From Crambe crambe (taxonomy: Eukaryota > Porifera > Demospongiae > Poecilosclerida > Crambeidae): 64,000 nucleotides of DNA. This document shows positions 10,127 to 26,951 of this stretch, piece after piece; the first letter of the stretch is position 1, and every line of letters starts with the position of its first letter. The stretch spans positions 2,635,563-2,699,562 of the forward strand of contig OZ004594.1 of assembly GCA_963924555.1 (NCBI GenBank), given 5' to 3'. The translations under genes were made by a program, and so were the position numbers. Below the pieces are notes generated by a model. The model worked only from the letters and a program-made list of their open reading frames with translations, had not been told where the DNA came from and searched no databases.

Positions 10127-12777
10127 CTATGGTGCAATGTAGCGAGTCTGCAAGTTTTTGTACAGTTCCTGTCCACACAGGAGGTCAGCCCCCAGCTTGG
10201 TAGCCTCAGGGTGAACAGATTTGTCCTCCTCTGACCACTGCAGCAACTTTGTATCAGGCAGAGAGAGTTTTCTAGAGAGGTCCAAGAAGTCGAGTCGCTG
10301 AGAGGCAACAGGGTGCCTAATATAATATAGCCAGTAAATTGCAGTTGAGCCCCCTTTTTAGGCTAGCTACGTGCAATGGAATGGGAGAATGAACTATAGC
10401 TAATTATCTATTGACTACATGTAGCTTGACTATTCCTATGTGATTAACCTGTTGTTACTAGCTATTATATTACCAGCATGATATCATGATGCTGTAAAGG
10501 GCCCGGGGACAGCCAGGAGGAGGGGGGAGATGAAATCCTGTGTCTATAACCTTGATAAACTATTTAATATGAGAGTATCACGATAATCATGGTGACATTC
10601 ATAAAAATTGTCCACACCTCGTTCATCTCATGGTCTTTATAAGGTTTATGCCCTACACTCCATATCTCATACATGAGAACTCCATAGCTCCACACGTCAC
10701 TAGCACTGGAGTACGTTTTATAATGGATAGCCTACTTGATTGTACAGTTATTACTAGTTGTCAGTGTGATCAGAATTAGCTAACAGACCTCAGGAGCTGT
10801 CCATTTGATTGGTATCTTTCCACCACGTGAAATGTAGTGAGATTCATCCATCAAGTCTCGTGACATCCCAAAGTCTGCTATCTATAATAATTTTGCATGA
10901 TATTATGTTATAGCTATGGAAGCTAGAAACCTTGCATATCTCATCTTCAGAGACCAAGATGTTCCTTGCAGCAAGGTCTCTGTGGACGAAGGCCTTGTTG
11001 GACAGGTAGGCCATCCCAGAGGCCACTTGTCGACAGTAACTCAGGAGGGTGTGGTCATCTATGCTGACATACCTTTCTTCAGTGGACCACATATGATGAT
11101 GGAGAAGATGTTCTCTTAGGTCTCCCTTCCCAAGCAGTTCTAGTACCAGCAGGATCTGAAAAGCAAAGTAGCTATATACAAAAGCAGTCCCTTATTATGG
11201 CTAACTACCTCACCGGTTCTCCATTAGTGACCACTCCATGCATGGTGACCACATTATGGTGCTTGAACTGGCCCATGATGGCTGCCTCCTGCAGGAATTT
11301 GACTCTGTCTTCCTCCCCTGATCCTTCCTTGAGGGTCTTCACCGCCACATCTACCTCACCTAATTCAGGAGACTGCAGTACTCCCTTGTACACCACACCA
11401 AACTGACCAGACCCCAGTTGGTCTCCAAGCCTGTCATAATTATAGCTATAGCTATTACATAATTATTGCAATTATGCATACTTAACAGAATCTCGAACCA
11501 GGTCTTGTGTCATTAGCTCTCTCAGTTGCGCATGGAGTTTGTTTTCCTCCATCTCTGGGACAATATAATATGTCCCTCTTTCACTTTTCTGTAACTATTC
11601 ATGATGAGTCTGATAATTTTTATGTGCACATGTCAAGGATACACAATGCACACTCTCCATATCGTGTGATAGAATGTGACAGTTTTAAGGGTCTGAATGT
11701 TAAACATTAAAGAGAATTTCACTCACTAGTTCATGGCTCCCTTCATTCTCCAGATAATGATACTCATGAGTATCCTGCATGCATGATAGTAAATTTGTTT
11801 GGAAACTAATAACTGTGACATGTACTAGTAGCTAGTCCCATGAAGAAAATATTGACAAATAATTGAGATATTCATCTACTTCCCCTAGTCTTGGGACTGA
11901 AAGTTGGTGTAGAGATAGCTAGTCCAACCATTATAAAACATCACAAACACAATTTTGGGACAATTAAAGATTGCTTGAGAAAATTATTATACCTATGAGG
12001 ATTCTAGCTATATATATTTAGTAGCATAGACCTCTGATGCTGTGAAGTTATTGCTGGCTTCAGTGGGAACCTCAGTAGTTTTAGGTCCAGAGCCAGCATA
12101 ATCACCACCTGTATTTATTTTTATTAAGTATATCCTGCAAACAGGATTTGTTTTCACTTTCATTTTCCTGGTCTGACATAGTGAGTGATGCTTACGCTGT
12201 GGCAGCCAACCAATAGCCATGCAGGAATATGAATCAACAGGCCAAAAGTATAATATTCTACAATTAAAGTGTCTCATTATAGTTAGCTGGAAACAATTTC
12301 CAGCCCTCTAGTGATAAATTATTATAGCTACAATTATAATCACCTCCATTATACACTGGATTGTTTAACTGCATGTCATCTCTTTCTGGAATGTCTGCAT
12401 GAGGTTTTGTTGGATGTAAATGACGTTTGACTAGCACTATCACTACACATCCAATGGCAGCAGCTACAACCAAGATGGCCACAAATCCTCCCACAGCACC
12501 ACCAATGAAAGCAGCTCCAGCTGGACTTGGAATACGATTATTCATTTCACCTTCCTCATCATTTTCAGAATCATCTGCTAGTTCTTTGCCATTTTGTGTA
12601 GTGGCTCCCTCTTCAGAATAGTTGCATTGATTTTGTGGAGATGCAAGTGCTATAACACATAATCAAAATGTGTAAGTAACTATTATGCTAGCTAGCTATA
12701 TAGAATAGCTACTGACCTATAAGCTGCACTCCTACTCCCAGGATCATCAGCATCCACGTCTTTGTAAAAAAAGACAT
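10127..12777 (-). CDS. Receptor tyrosine kinase B (no ectodomain)
   Basis: Eleven exons in consistent phase: 12777-12717, 12649-12344, 12108-12032, 11774-11727, 11594-11482, 11430-11214, 11155-10931, 10881-10789, 10731-10618, 10559-10474, 10316-10127; 1530 nt, 509 aa. The signal peptide starts [18 protein letters not shown]. The next exon goes almost at once into an acidic linker of about 45 residues and the membrane helix ([20 protein letters not shown]). The ~200-aa ectodomain present in all sister genes is absent. Juxtamembrane tyrosines include NNPVYNGG and GDYAGSGP. The kinase keeps [35 protein letters not shown] and SDVWSYG, and ends with the family tail and LQTRYIAP, the same ending as gene C. 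It is closest to gene C by signal peptide and helix. The linker starts ASPQNQC, matching the start of the C ectodomain, so the domain was probably lost by deletion. Confidence 0.86.
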
Positions 12778-14170
12778 GGTACATGTAGCTACATATAGAC
12801 TTTTTTTTTTCAATATCTATAGCTGACTCATTAGATATAGTTTTCTATTTGCAGGTCAAAAGAAAATTTGGAACACAATTGGCTATTAGCTATAGCTAGC
12901 TACTGTACTGTGAATAGCTAAACAATTTTCTGTTTTCATTTCCCAATTCCCTTAGTATGCACAAACATCCAGTGAAGTGGCTTGCATACACTACATGCGC
13001 CATCTGGTATAGGTACAGTGCCTGTATATGTGCTTATACTTATCAATAAAAATAAGTACATGTCAGTGTACAGTTGATATGCAAACTGAAAATATTTCAT
13101 ATACAGCTATAAATAGCTAATAGCCAGAAAATTTAATATTTGGCGGTTGAGTCATCAAAGTCACATGTTACTTCGTGGATTTGAGCAAGAAATGGTTTCG
13201 AGATACAGCTGAATTTAAGAGAAAGGAGCTATTTTTCTCCTTCAACTGTTCCTGTTCACCAATATTACAGGGCTAGCTATATTTAATTCCCATCAATAAT
13301 TTTGTGTCAGGCCATACCAATTAGATTTTATGTTGCTCGGGCGAAAATATGCTGACTGATGGGTAGGTAGGTCGGTTTGAAAATGATAATGATAATAACT
13401 AGGAAAGTTTAGAGATGTCAAGACTGATGGACAGAATGTGATGGAGGGAATAAATACTGTCATAAATGCATTATTCTATCCTTGGCATGCAATAATATCT
13501 AAAGTTTGGCCAAAAGTACTGAGGTAGTAAAAGCAATTTGAAATTTTCCACAGTAGCTAATCATCATAGTACTTTCAGGCCTCACTAACAATGCAGAAAT
13601 TAGGTGTGCTTTATCTAGAGTATCATTATTAAATGCAATCTTGATTTTAGTGGGTCGGTAGGGCCCGAGCAACATAAAATCGTATTGGTATGGCCTCATA
13701 TAACTTAATTAATAAAAGAGATAGTTCAGATCAAAAAATTGCACGAACGCACTCCATAACTATATACAGCTATTATGATGTACAAGAGGCAGCTGAATTT
13801 TCTTTCTGAGCAAGGTACGGGTGGCTTTTGCTGTAATTATCTGTGTCCCCTCCCTGACAGCAAGCTTCCAGCAAGTTATTGTCCTGGACTTAAACTCAAC
13901 CCAAATGTCAATGAAGGGTAGATCCCTCTTATTATGTAGTTGATAGAGTGCATGGTGTGCCGAGTTCAGTTGTTGATGGAATTTTCACCTCATGGATCAA
14001 TAGCATGACTTGACTTAGAGTGCATGTGTGAGAGCATACAAAATAAACACACTTTGGATGATGTCCAGCGTCTCAGAAAAGGCTCCTTTAGGTTTGGTGA
14101 TACTCTGGTCCACCATAGTGATCTGCGCAGCGCAAGGTTGAGTGTCAATATAAATAGCGTGATATTTACT
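12778..14170. other. Spacer between genes C and B
   Basis: I see no gene. The stretch is AT-rich with many TAGCTA words. Gcataccaat-type sequence at 13310-13340 reappears inverted at 13660-13700 (ttggtatggc), with ttgctcggg / cccgagcaa next to it, which looks like the ends of a roughly 390-bp inverted-repeat element at about 13311-13700. From about 14030 the sequence matches the 3' flank of gene B. Confidence 0.5.
13311..13700. mobile_element. Probable inverted-repeat element
   Basis: The left end gccataccaattagattttatgttgctcgg is mirrored by the right end ccgagcaacataaaatcgta followed by ttggtatggc. The arms are about 30 bases with a few mismatches. The interior has no recognisable transposase. 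Target duplications were not resolved. Confidence 0.55.
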
Positions 14171-18207
<4,037 letters not shown>

Positions 18208-18651
18208 CTTTGCAGTTGCTACAGCTAAAGAATTCACAAAGAGGTAGTATACTAGTACTGCTAGCTCCTACGTAGCTATAGGAATGATCTTAGATCTAGT
18301 CACAATTCCCAATGCTGAATAAGATATTCAAAACAGAAACTGGTTGGATTTAAACAGTTATTGCAAAAGCCTATTTAGCTATACTGTGAAAGAGAAATCC
18401 AGTCCCACTAGCATAAACATAATTATGGATAGCTAGTTACATAAAAACAAATCATGTGTGCCTGTTTCAATAAAGTCATACAAATTCACTGCATGCAGGA
18501 GGCACTGATGTAACTTTAAAATGTCCCCATTGCATGGGGGAACTCTACAATCATGGATTTCATCCCTCAAAAATATTTATATAACACTCACTAACTGGCT
18601 AATTAGTTCAATTAAATCTTAATAAGCAGAAAATAGTTCAGTGTTCACTCT

Positions 18652-21600
18652 TTACTCAGATGAGTTCCCATGACACTTATATCGAGTCTGTAAATCCTTG
18701 TACAGTTCCTGTCCACACAGGAGGTCGGCTCCAAGCTTACCAGCCTCGGGGTGAACAGATCTATCCTCCTCTGACCACTGCAGCAACTTTGTGTCAGGGA
18801 GGGAGAGTTGTCTGGAGATGTCAGAGAAATTGGGACGCTGGGAGGTCACAGGATTCCTACAAGATTATTAATAAGGATAGTCGCGATGATGCTATGTAGA
18901 TGCTATGTTAATGTAGCATACAGTAAGCATTTTACCAGCATGATATCATGATACTGTAGAGGGTACGGGGACAGCCAGGAGGAGGGGGGAGACGAAACCC
19001 TGTGTCTACCAATCGGATCACCTGTATAAATTGTAATCAATGTGGCCATCTGCTGTGATAAAGTTACATACTCTATTGTTTGCGTAGTCCTCAAATGGCT
19101 TATGTCCCACACTCCATATCTCATACATGAGAGCTCCGAAGCTCCACACATCACTAGCACTGGAATACTTCTTATAATAAAGAGCCTGTGTGATCAGAAT
19201 AACATTGAAAATGGTGAGTATATAGCTAAGACACAATATGCTAACTGTAGCCAAGATTTACTTCAGGGGCTGTCCACTTGACTGGGATTTTCCCACCATG
19301 TGCCATATAGTAGTTTTCATCCATCAGGTCACGTGACATTCCAAAGTCAGCTATCTGCAAAGAATTGAGTTATATCATCTATAACTGTGTATCAACATAC
19401 CTTGCATATCTCATCTTCAGAGACTAAGATGTTCCTTGCAGCCAGGTCTCTGTGGACGAAGGCCTTGTTGGACAGGTAGGCCATCCCAGAGGCCACTTGT
19501 CGACAGTAACTCAGGAGGGTGTGGTCATCCACACACACAGCTCCTCCTTTATCTGGTATCATATGGAGGAGATGGCCTCTGAGGTCTCCCCTTGTCAGTA
19601 GTTCCAGAACTAACAAGATCTATGATTGACAGTAACTACATAGTCATTCCTTATTATACGGTAAACTCACAGGTTCTCCATTGGTGACCACTCCATACAT
19701 GGTGACCACATTATGGTGCTTGAACTGGCCCATGATGGCTGCCTCCTGCAGGAACTTGACTCTGTTCTCCTCCTCTGATCCTTCCTTGAGGGTCTTCACT
19801 GCCACATCTACCTCACCTAATTCAGGAGACTGCAGTACTCCCTTGTACACCACACCAAACTGACCAGACCCCAGTCGATCTCCAAGCCTGTAATAATTAT
19901 GCATCACATTCATTAAAATTATAGCTATTTTTAAAAGCATTTTGGAACTCAATGTGTGATAAAATTATAACACACTTGCCTGACAGAGTCTCGGACTAGA
20001 TTTTGTGTTGCAATGTTTTTCAGCTGTGAATAGAGTTCATTTTCATTCTTTGCCGGGACCATGTAAATATCATCATACTGTGTAAACAATTAAACCATGG
20101 TAATTAAGACAAATCATACGATTTTGAAGGATTTATTATTGTAGTTATACCGATTCCTCTCCTTCATGATCCAGACTCTTTGTACAGAGTGATGGCTGCA
20201 AAAAAAACAACAAAAAAACAACAACAACAAAACAACAACAAAAAAACAAAAAACAAAGAGTTGTAACAAGCCTCAATTTAGCCCATAATTATGATTATTT
20301 CAAGTCATTGATGATATTGTACTATGTGGTGGTGGAAGTGCTGCAGCCAGGCCTCTCAATGGACTTTCTGGTTACAAATTCCAATTAACTACATCACTCA
20401 AACATAATTATGACTTCACTGTAAATAAAAGTGTTTATACTGCACACCATTTTGTCCCAATCTACACACACTGTTTTGTTTTTGGTGTGTGTATTTAGTG
20501 TGCAGTACACACTTTCGTTTTTACAGTGTTTGTAGGCTGTGCACTTTGTACCCGTGCACTTTGTACCCAATGTAATTTCTACAGTAATGCCATTACATGC
20601 AAAGTCAGAGTGTCTATGGTCAAATTGGCGTGAATAGAATCCACGTACATGATAAATCCATCTTGCACTGTAATTGGCTAGCTACATGTTAGGTTCTCAA
20701 GGTTTTGGTTTCACTATGAGACTATCTAAGTGGATCTGAAGTTCATAGCTTATTCCTGGCTATTTTTCCTGGCACTTTATTAGCTAATTGAGTCTCAAAT
20801 AATTATCATCAAGCCTAAATTCATAGGCCTCTATTTCTAAACTCCATCCACCACAGCACTAACAATGTGCCCTGGGAGAAATGCTGATGTAGTTATAGAG
20901 AGATACTCACAGTTTCATAAGTAGGTCCACAGTAAGCATAACTTCCCTATTAAATGAAAATAAAAACAGTTTGCTACCTTATAATAATATTATGTTACAT
21001 AGTTATGTTATGACTGTCAGAATAATTATTAATCCTGTTATTATTACATTGTAGCTGTTAACATGCTTTGGTGAATTTGTCCGAAACTTCTGTCATATTT
21101 CTATAATAGCTATGTAGTGGGACTAACCTTACACACCCCAAGGTTATGGAGCCCCATATATATATCCATGGGATGTCACATAGTTAATTGGCCATAGCTA
21201 ATCTTGTGTTAATTGATATAGGTAAGTTGATCATATTTGAGCTATATATAGTTAGCTATAGGTGCTCAGATTACAGTCATAAATGCAGTTGAAATCACAC
21301 AATTGTAAATGGTTAGCTAATAATCATCAAGATTTCATGCGCTGTTAACTATACCTGCATGCCATTGCATTTATGGCTGGCTTCGCTAACGTGAGGTCCA
21401 ATTCCAGCATAGTCATCACCCACATAGGTCGGCTGGGTGATACCCTCAGTGTTATTCCTTGGGTTGTCAAAGTCAACTGTGAGTGAGAATTATAGAATCT
21501 TTGATTGGCTATAACTATATTGATAAGTGGATGAACCTGACTTGTAAGGTTTACCCCTGAAGCCAATTTCCAACTGTGAGTGAGATTACGTATAAGGGGA

Positions 21601-23264
21601 ATCTTTGATTGGCTATAAGAAAACGAGTGGATGAACCCGACTTGTAAAAATTTACCCCTGAAGCCAATTTCCTATGGTATTATCATTCAGATTTTTTGTT
21701 ACATCTGTGATTAGCTGCATGCATGCAAGTGGTCATTGCTGAGACCATCACTATAATTATATTATAGTTGTTATATCAGCATTTCCTATCCTGCTAGCTA
21801 ATACGGTAGCAAGCTAGTAAACTACTGTAATTAAGTCATACATACTTCCTCCATAAATGGCATTCTGTAGTGCTGTGTCATCCCTTTCCTTGAGTCCAGG
21901 TGTGGCTTTGGATCGACGTTTAACCAGTACTATCACTCCACACACAATGAGGGCTATTATCACCAGGACTACCACACATCCTACTATAGCTCCTCCCACA
22001 GCTCCTCCTACACTTGTTCCATTGCCCATATTACCACTATTACTGTTGCCTCTATCAGCGGGTGGCATTTGGGAAATAATGATGCTTGTATTAGATGATG
22101 CATCAGTAATCATTTTTTCTTTATCTATGATTAATCGAAATACAAGGGAACTTCTATTTACTCGAGTATTATCACCAAGAGTGACTATATTTCGTCCATC
22201 AGGTCCCAGTGATACTTGGTACTGCTCAACACGATACTCCAGAGTTGAAGTGGTAAAGGCTAAAGGTCGAACATCGTCATTTTTTATTACAACACCAAAG
22301 GTGAAATCAGAAGAAGGAAGTTGAAATTGGTTACTGGCATTTAAAGATGATGTATCACAACAGATCTGCTGTATGCTTTCAGGAGGTCTAGGATCAGTGC
22401 ATATATTGTTATGTGGAGTAGTTTGTATGGTGAGGCTGCTGTTCACTGTGAACTGTGAACCATTTTGGACTAGGCTTAGGAAGTTAAAGACATCTCTAGT
22501 CATTCCTCTGTTTCTATTCCTTGCCTGGTAGCAGTACTGGAGAGACACCACAGTGCCGCTGCAGTTACGTAATGGTGACTCAGGGGGGATGGTGAAGATG
22601 TAAGTGATTCCATTTGGTGATGTAGTTAAATTTGCTCCATCACCAGTCCTGAAGTCAGCTGCATTCACATCGTTGAAGTAAAAGTCAGGGATGTTGGGAG
22701 TGTAGACCTGTCCTCCATTTTGGCCCGAAGAGGACTGGCACTGGAATAGTAAAGGACTGGTGGTTTTAGCATGCCCAGATCTTACTGGAAAATGAAAGAA
22801 CAGTATTACACCTTAATCAAGGCCGTAGACAAAAAAGATAATTTGGGGGGGGGGGGGGGGGGGGGGGGGGCTTGGGATGGAGAAATGTTTTACTAATGAC
22901 ATTAAATAAACACTACATGAACATCAGTTAGTTATTGACTATGAGTAAGTAAATACTATTTAATTACTGTGATTTAACAGAAGCAGCATGATATCATCCC
23001 AGAAAAAAAAATTTTTTTGGTGGTGGGGGGCTATGGCCTTGTTAATCTATGGACTTAGCTAGCTATATGATGAAATTCTTACACAAAGCACACAGTTAAA
23101 ACTAGTAAATAGGCAGCTGTTGTTTTGCAAGAGACAGTATCTAACTAGTCCTCAGCACTTACTGGCTGATGATAGTTATATCATCTTTATCTGTACACTA
23201 TGTTCTAGTTACTTGACTCACCAACTAACTGAATCATCAAAACCACTAGTGCTGAAATACACAT
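18652..23264 (-). CDS. Receptor tyrosine kinase D (one ectodomain)
   Basis: Twelve exons: 23264-23222, 22784-21846, 21476-21355, 20946-20911, 20195-20151, 20077-19980, 19887-19671, 19619-19401, 19354-19262, 19185-19072, 19021-18936, 18856-18652; 2217 nt, 738 aa. The start at 23264 ([15 protein letters not shown]) is preferred over an ATG ten codons upstream because copy E2 lacks the latter in frame. The ectodomain has the family signature ([39 protein letters not shown]). It runs into the membrane helix within one exon, so the usual intron is missing. Juxtamembrane exons carry [33 protein letters not shown] and DDIYMVPA. The kinase has all catalytic motifs. The intron after 19980 starts GCAAGT and is a GC-AG intron. 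The tail ends [13 protein letters not shown]. Confidence 0.88.
20417..20528. mobile_element. 112-bp palindromic MITE in an intron of gene D
   Basis: Left end cactgtaaataaaagtgt is mirrored by the right end acactttcgtttttacagtg, with tactgcacac / gtgtgcagta further in. A half-copy of the same sequence (cactgtaaaaacaaaagtgt) sits at about 47048-47090. No coding capacity. Confidence 0.7.
22818..23041. mobile_element. Short element, CAAGGCCGTAG ends, TTAAT duplications
   Basis: The ends caaggccgtag and ctatggccttg are inverted repeats (10 of 11). TTAAT flanks both sides (22813-22817, 23042-23046). The body has a G-run of about 26 at 22845-22870 and ggggggct near the right end, as in the elements at 26952, 46900 and 55554. 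It lies in the first intron of gene D. Confidence 0.7.
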
Positions 23265-23559
23265 CTTCCCTCCTTCAGCAAAGTCATGAGTCATCATGTA
23301 GGCTTGTAGCTACTAAACATGCTATGGATAGCTTGCATCATAGCTATACTACGTATTTACGTAGGTATCTGCATTCTGAATTTCATGGGATGGGCATGCG
23401 GAGGCGGCCCCGGGGGAAATCCAGACATTTATGCAAGCTGTGCATGATCAATTGCTTGAGTTAGGACTCGACAGACGTGCTAAATTCTCATTGCACACCA
23501 ATAAAAATAAAAACCAATAAAGATTAGCTACATGCATGTGGCTAGTTATTCTGATGGCT
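23265..23559. other. Intergenic spacer between D and E, duplicated at 30600-30880
   Basis: This stretch between the gene D start and the E kinase fragment matches 30600-30890 closely, including the cggaggcgg and ccggggaaaatccag-like words. Since it lies just upstream of the signal-peptide exons of D and E2, it probably holds the D promoter. I could not identify a TATA box with confidence. Confidence 0.45.
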
Positions 23560-24470
23560 TTTCTAGCTTGTATAGGGTCTGCAAGTCTTTGTACTGTTCC
23601 TGTCTACATAAAAGGTCAGCACCCAGCTTGGTAGCCTCAGGGTGAACAAGTCTGTCCTCCTCTGACCACTGCAGCAACTTTGTATCAGGGAAGGAGAGTA
23701 GCCTGGAGATATCTGAGAAGTTGGTCGTCCAGAGGCAACAGGATTATTACAGCCCTCACAAGTTGAAACAATTATCGGTCAATGCTACGTAGCTAACTCT
23801 GTCATTATCATTAAACTTACTAGCATGATATCATGATATTATAAAGGGCCCGGGGACAGCCAGAAGGAGGGGGGAGACGAAACCCTGTGTCTATCAGCCG
23901 GAGCACCTACAGTTAAGTTAATGATGGTTGCTAGCTTATGGTATAATAGCTAGCGGTTCCTACTTTATTGTTTGCATAGTCCTTATAAGGTTTATGTCCC
24001 ACACTCCATATCTCGTACATGAGAGCTCCAAAGCTCCACACATCACTAGCACTGGAGTACTTCTTGTAATGGAGAGCCTGTGTTTGCACACATGTACCTA
24101 ATGGAAGTTATAGACTAATTACCTCGGGGGCTGTCCACTTGACTGGGATTTTCCCACCATGTGACAAATAGTAATTTTCATCCATCGATAAGTCATGTGT
24201 CATTCCAAAGTCAGCTATCTGCATATCATCACTCTTATTATAATACTGGTAGCCTACATACCTTGCATATCTCATATCATCCTCAGAGACTAAGATGTTC
24301 CTTGCAGCCAGGTCTCTGTGGATGAAGGCCTTGTGGCAATTATATTATTCACACCACACCTTCTTCATAGGTGGCATTCTGAAATGCCATACCATCCTTT
24401 TCCCAAAGTGTAAGTTTTCTCTTTGATTGATGTTTTATCATCACCACTACTCCACACATTCTCTGCATCT
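23560..24470 (-). pseudogene. Kinase pseudogene E, internally deleted
   Basis: Exons for the kinase C-lobe are recognisable and closest to gene F: tail (about 23560-23745), the CPRxLY exon (about 23820-23905), SDVWSFG exon (about 23965-24080), DFG exon (about 24123-24220) and the HRD exon from 24260. Lesions: loss of one base after the Arg codon in the tail exon, loss of the tail exon acceptor, extra bases in the DFG exon (with the Arg after Ser changed to His), and a 5-base duplication at the end of the HRD exon. At about 24335 the HRD exon stops within LSNKAFIH and jumps into intron sequence upstream of gene F-like 33314-33345, followed by a juxtamembrane exon (about 24356-24460). The ATP-binding lobe is gone. 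The membrane helix is replaced by unrelated sequence further right. Confidence 0.85.
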
Positions 24471-25263
24471 GCTACAATGGCAATCCACTCTTCAGTGGAT
24501 GGCTTCCCTCCAGAATAGTTATTTTCTAGCCACTTTTCAAATTTGCTATATAATTTTCTTTCCATTCTTACATCTTCTCTATTTTCAGCAACATGCAATG
24601 TACTTCCTCTGTAAAATATTGTATTGGAGTATATTAGCTACCAGTAACGTCAGATTATTTTCAGGACAGTTTCATCCATTGGGCCTTTAATGGCTCTTAC
24701 CATAACTCACGACTACTAGTGACCTAGGTCTTGAAATTTGCTATAGAGATAGTTCAATCATTACAGAACACAACAGAAGTTTGCTGGCCCAGCACTGCTG
24801 AACTAGCAAAGCTAGCTACTGCTATTGTCTTACCTGTATGCTTCTGTGCAGTTCTCCCAGTTCTCCAAGCACAGGTAATTGTCGGTCGGCAGCATAGAGT
24901 CTGCATTATGGAGTATAGACTATATAGTACTACAGAGCAGCTTATTAAAGCCTTTTCCAAAAAATCCTCAATCTAAACACTGGAGAGTATCATCAAACAT
25001 TGAAACGCTCTAATTAGTCTGCATGTGAGCTAAATGATGCAGTTAGCCTCCAAACTCAGACATGATTTATAGGATGGCCTCATGGCCTCATATTGACCAC
25101 CAACTGACCAATCATGTGACAGTTTCTGTCATAGTGAATACATTATTTTTTATTTAATCACTATTATTACTGTTTTGTTTTTGTTTAATTCATTAACAAC
25201 GACGACGACGACAACGACAACAACAACAATAACAATAACAAGAAGAAGAAGAAGAAGAAGAAG

Positions 25264-25294
<31 letters not shown>

Positions 25295-26203
25295 CAGGCT
25301 CAGCTACCACACTTTGAGCAGCTATCCTAAGGCCAAGAAGGTGTGGATTTCTTACTTATGTCTATGTAGATTCGTGGATGAGACATGGTCCCCATTAGTG
25401 CCTAGAATATTATAGGTGTAGCGCTGGGTCAGGCCCAGGCAGGTCATCACTTCAGGGGAGTCTGGTAGCTATAACTGTATGGTCCATTAATAATGCAGTT
25501 TGCATAACTTTAGTAGCTAATTTGAGTACCAACACCTCCCAGATTCTTCATGCCACTCAGGTTACAGTTATTATGGGGAGATCCTGACTAGTGAGACTAT
25601 TTGCCTGACCAATGCACAAAACACCTCTGCTAAACAAAACAGGCTGGGATGTAGGGATCCCCATATCTACCGTAGATATGGAGACGGGGGTCCTTATATT
25701 TACATAGATTTAGGGATGGGGATCACATAGATTTGGGGACGGGGTCCCTGAAATAGAGAGTCCGAGTCTGGCCTGCACGAGACTAGGCCAGTTAGTGTCT
25801 CAGACACACCATCACCTTATTCAGTGGATAGATTATAAGGTGGAATTGGCTAGTCTGGGAGATTGTACGGGGTTGAGATGGCTCAGCAGAAATAGAAGAG
25901 ACAGTATGACAGGAGTGCAAAGTCAGGGCAGAGACTACAGTAAAAGATTGGATCAGAAGTGGGCCGTACAGAGTAGCTATTGAAGGTGCAGTTGAACTGT
26001 CTTCAAGTTCAACCTGTGGGATGTAGCTCGTTAGCTATTGTGGAGGGGAAAATAGACCAGAAGAAGTACGTATACGTATCACTAATGTGCAATAAAGTGT
26101 GATAATTAGAAAGAGCATTTTGTAGTCAGAGATTATGAAGGAGGAACCCTACAAAGCCTAAATGAATTGCAGAGTTAATTTTCATAATCACTGTCATTAC
26201 TTG
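24471..26203. other. No recognisable gene
   Basis: Apart from an unexplained minus-strand open frame reaching to 24598, whose left half is the frame-shifted juxtamembrane exon of pseudogene E, I see no coding signal. There is a tri-nucleotide tract (GAC, AAC, then AAG) at 25198-25294 and a short family of gatatgggga/gatttgggga repeats around 25660-25760. Confidence 0.55.
25198..25294. repeat. Compound (GAC)(AAC)(AAG)n microsatellite
   Basis: Acgacgacgacg grades into acaacaacaat and then about 55 bases of pure AAG. Simple sequence, not coding. Confidence 0.93.
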
Positions 26204-26460
26204 TTATGAAGCTTGAGTGTCATCTGACACCACCACAGCAGTACCATATGCTGGATTCTCCTTCAAGTCCATAGTAGCTTGAGTGTCATCTGACACCACC
26301 ACAGCAGTACCATATGCTGGATTCTCCTTCAATTCTGTAGTAGCTTGAGTATCACCTGACACCACAGTACCATATGCTAGATTCTTCTTCAATTCCATAG
26401 TAGTGGCATATGCTTCATTTTGAATCACAGGGATGACTGAATTTCCAGTTGTGTGTCTTT
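26204..26460 (-). CDS. C-terminal exon with NPAY repeats
   Basis: From an acceptor (gcag before 26460) the minus strand reads about 84 codons to a stop at 26204. It contains four related tyrosine units: QNEAYATTMELK, KNLAYGTVVSGD, ENPAYGTAVVVSD and ENPAYGTAVVVSD, the last two being a recent in-frame duplication. NPxY is the consensus for PTB-domain binding and endocytic sorting; Tyr with this context could also recruit SH2 proteins. There is no start codon, so this is a 3' exon. Its phase (two leading bases) fits the donor of the E2 membrane-helix exon 2.6 kb upstream, which would give a kinase-less receptor with a docking tail. That join is inference. It could belong to another gene or be a relic. 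Confidence 0.45.
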
Positions 26461-26951
26461 CTGCACCTTCAGTTAATAGTTAATTCATCATGTGATCATG
26501 AGTATAGACATTTGCTCCATAAGGTGTATGAAGTTTGGCTGTATGATGGTTTTAGGTGTAAGAATGTCATGTGGACACACCCCCTTACACATTACATTGC
26601 ATTGTGGGTGCTACAAATATACTTAATTCACCCCCTGAAATAAGGACACATGTCTCTCTAAGCAGGACACCTCTCTAATAGCTAGGTACACCATAAGCAT
26701 TGTGCATGTGCAGGTAGCACTATACCAACCCTGCTATTAAACAGAATGGCCCTACTATTCTACGGAACGGAGGAAGAAGCCAGTAAAAAAAGCCATAATG
26801 GTAGCTTTTCTAAGTTTATAACTTGAATGACTGCTGTTTAATAGGAACTTATCTTCCTCTTCAAGAATTATTTTACCTCACTGAGCCCCGCCCCTTTCAC
26901 CTTTGACCTTGCTAACAGCATTGATCTATGGTTTGATATTCTGTATGACTA

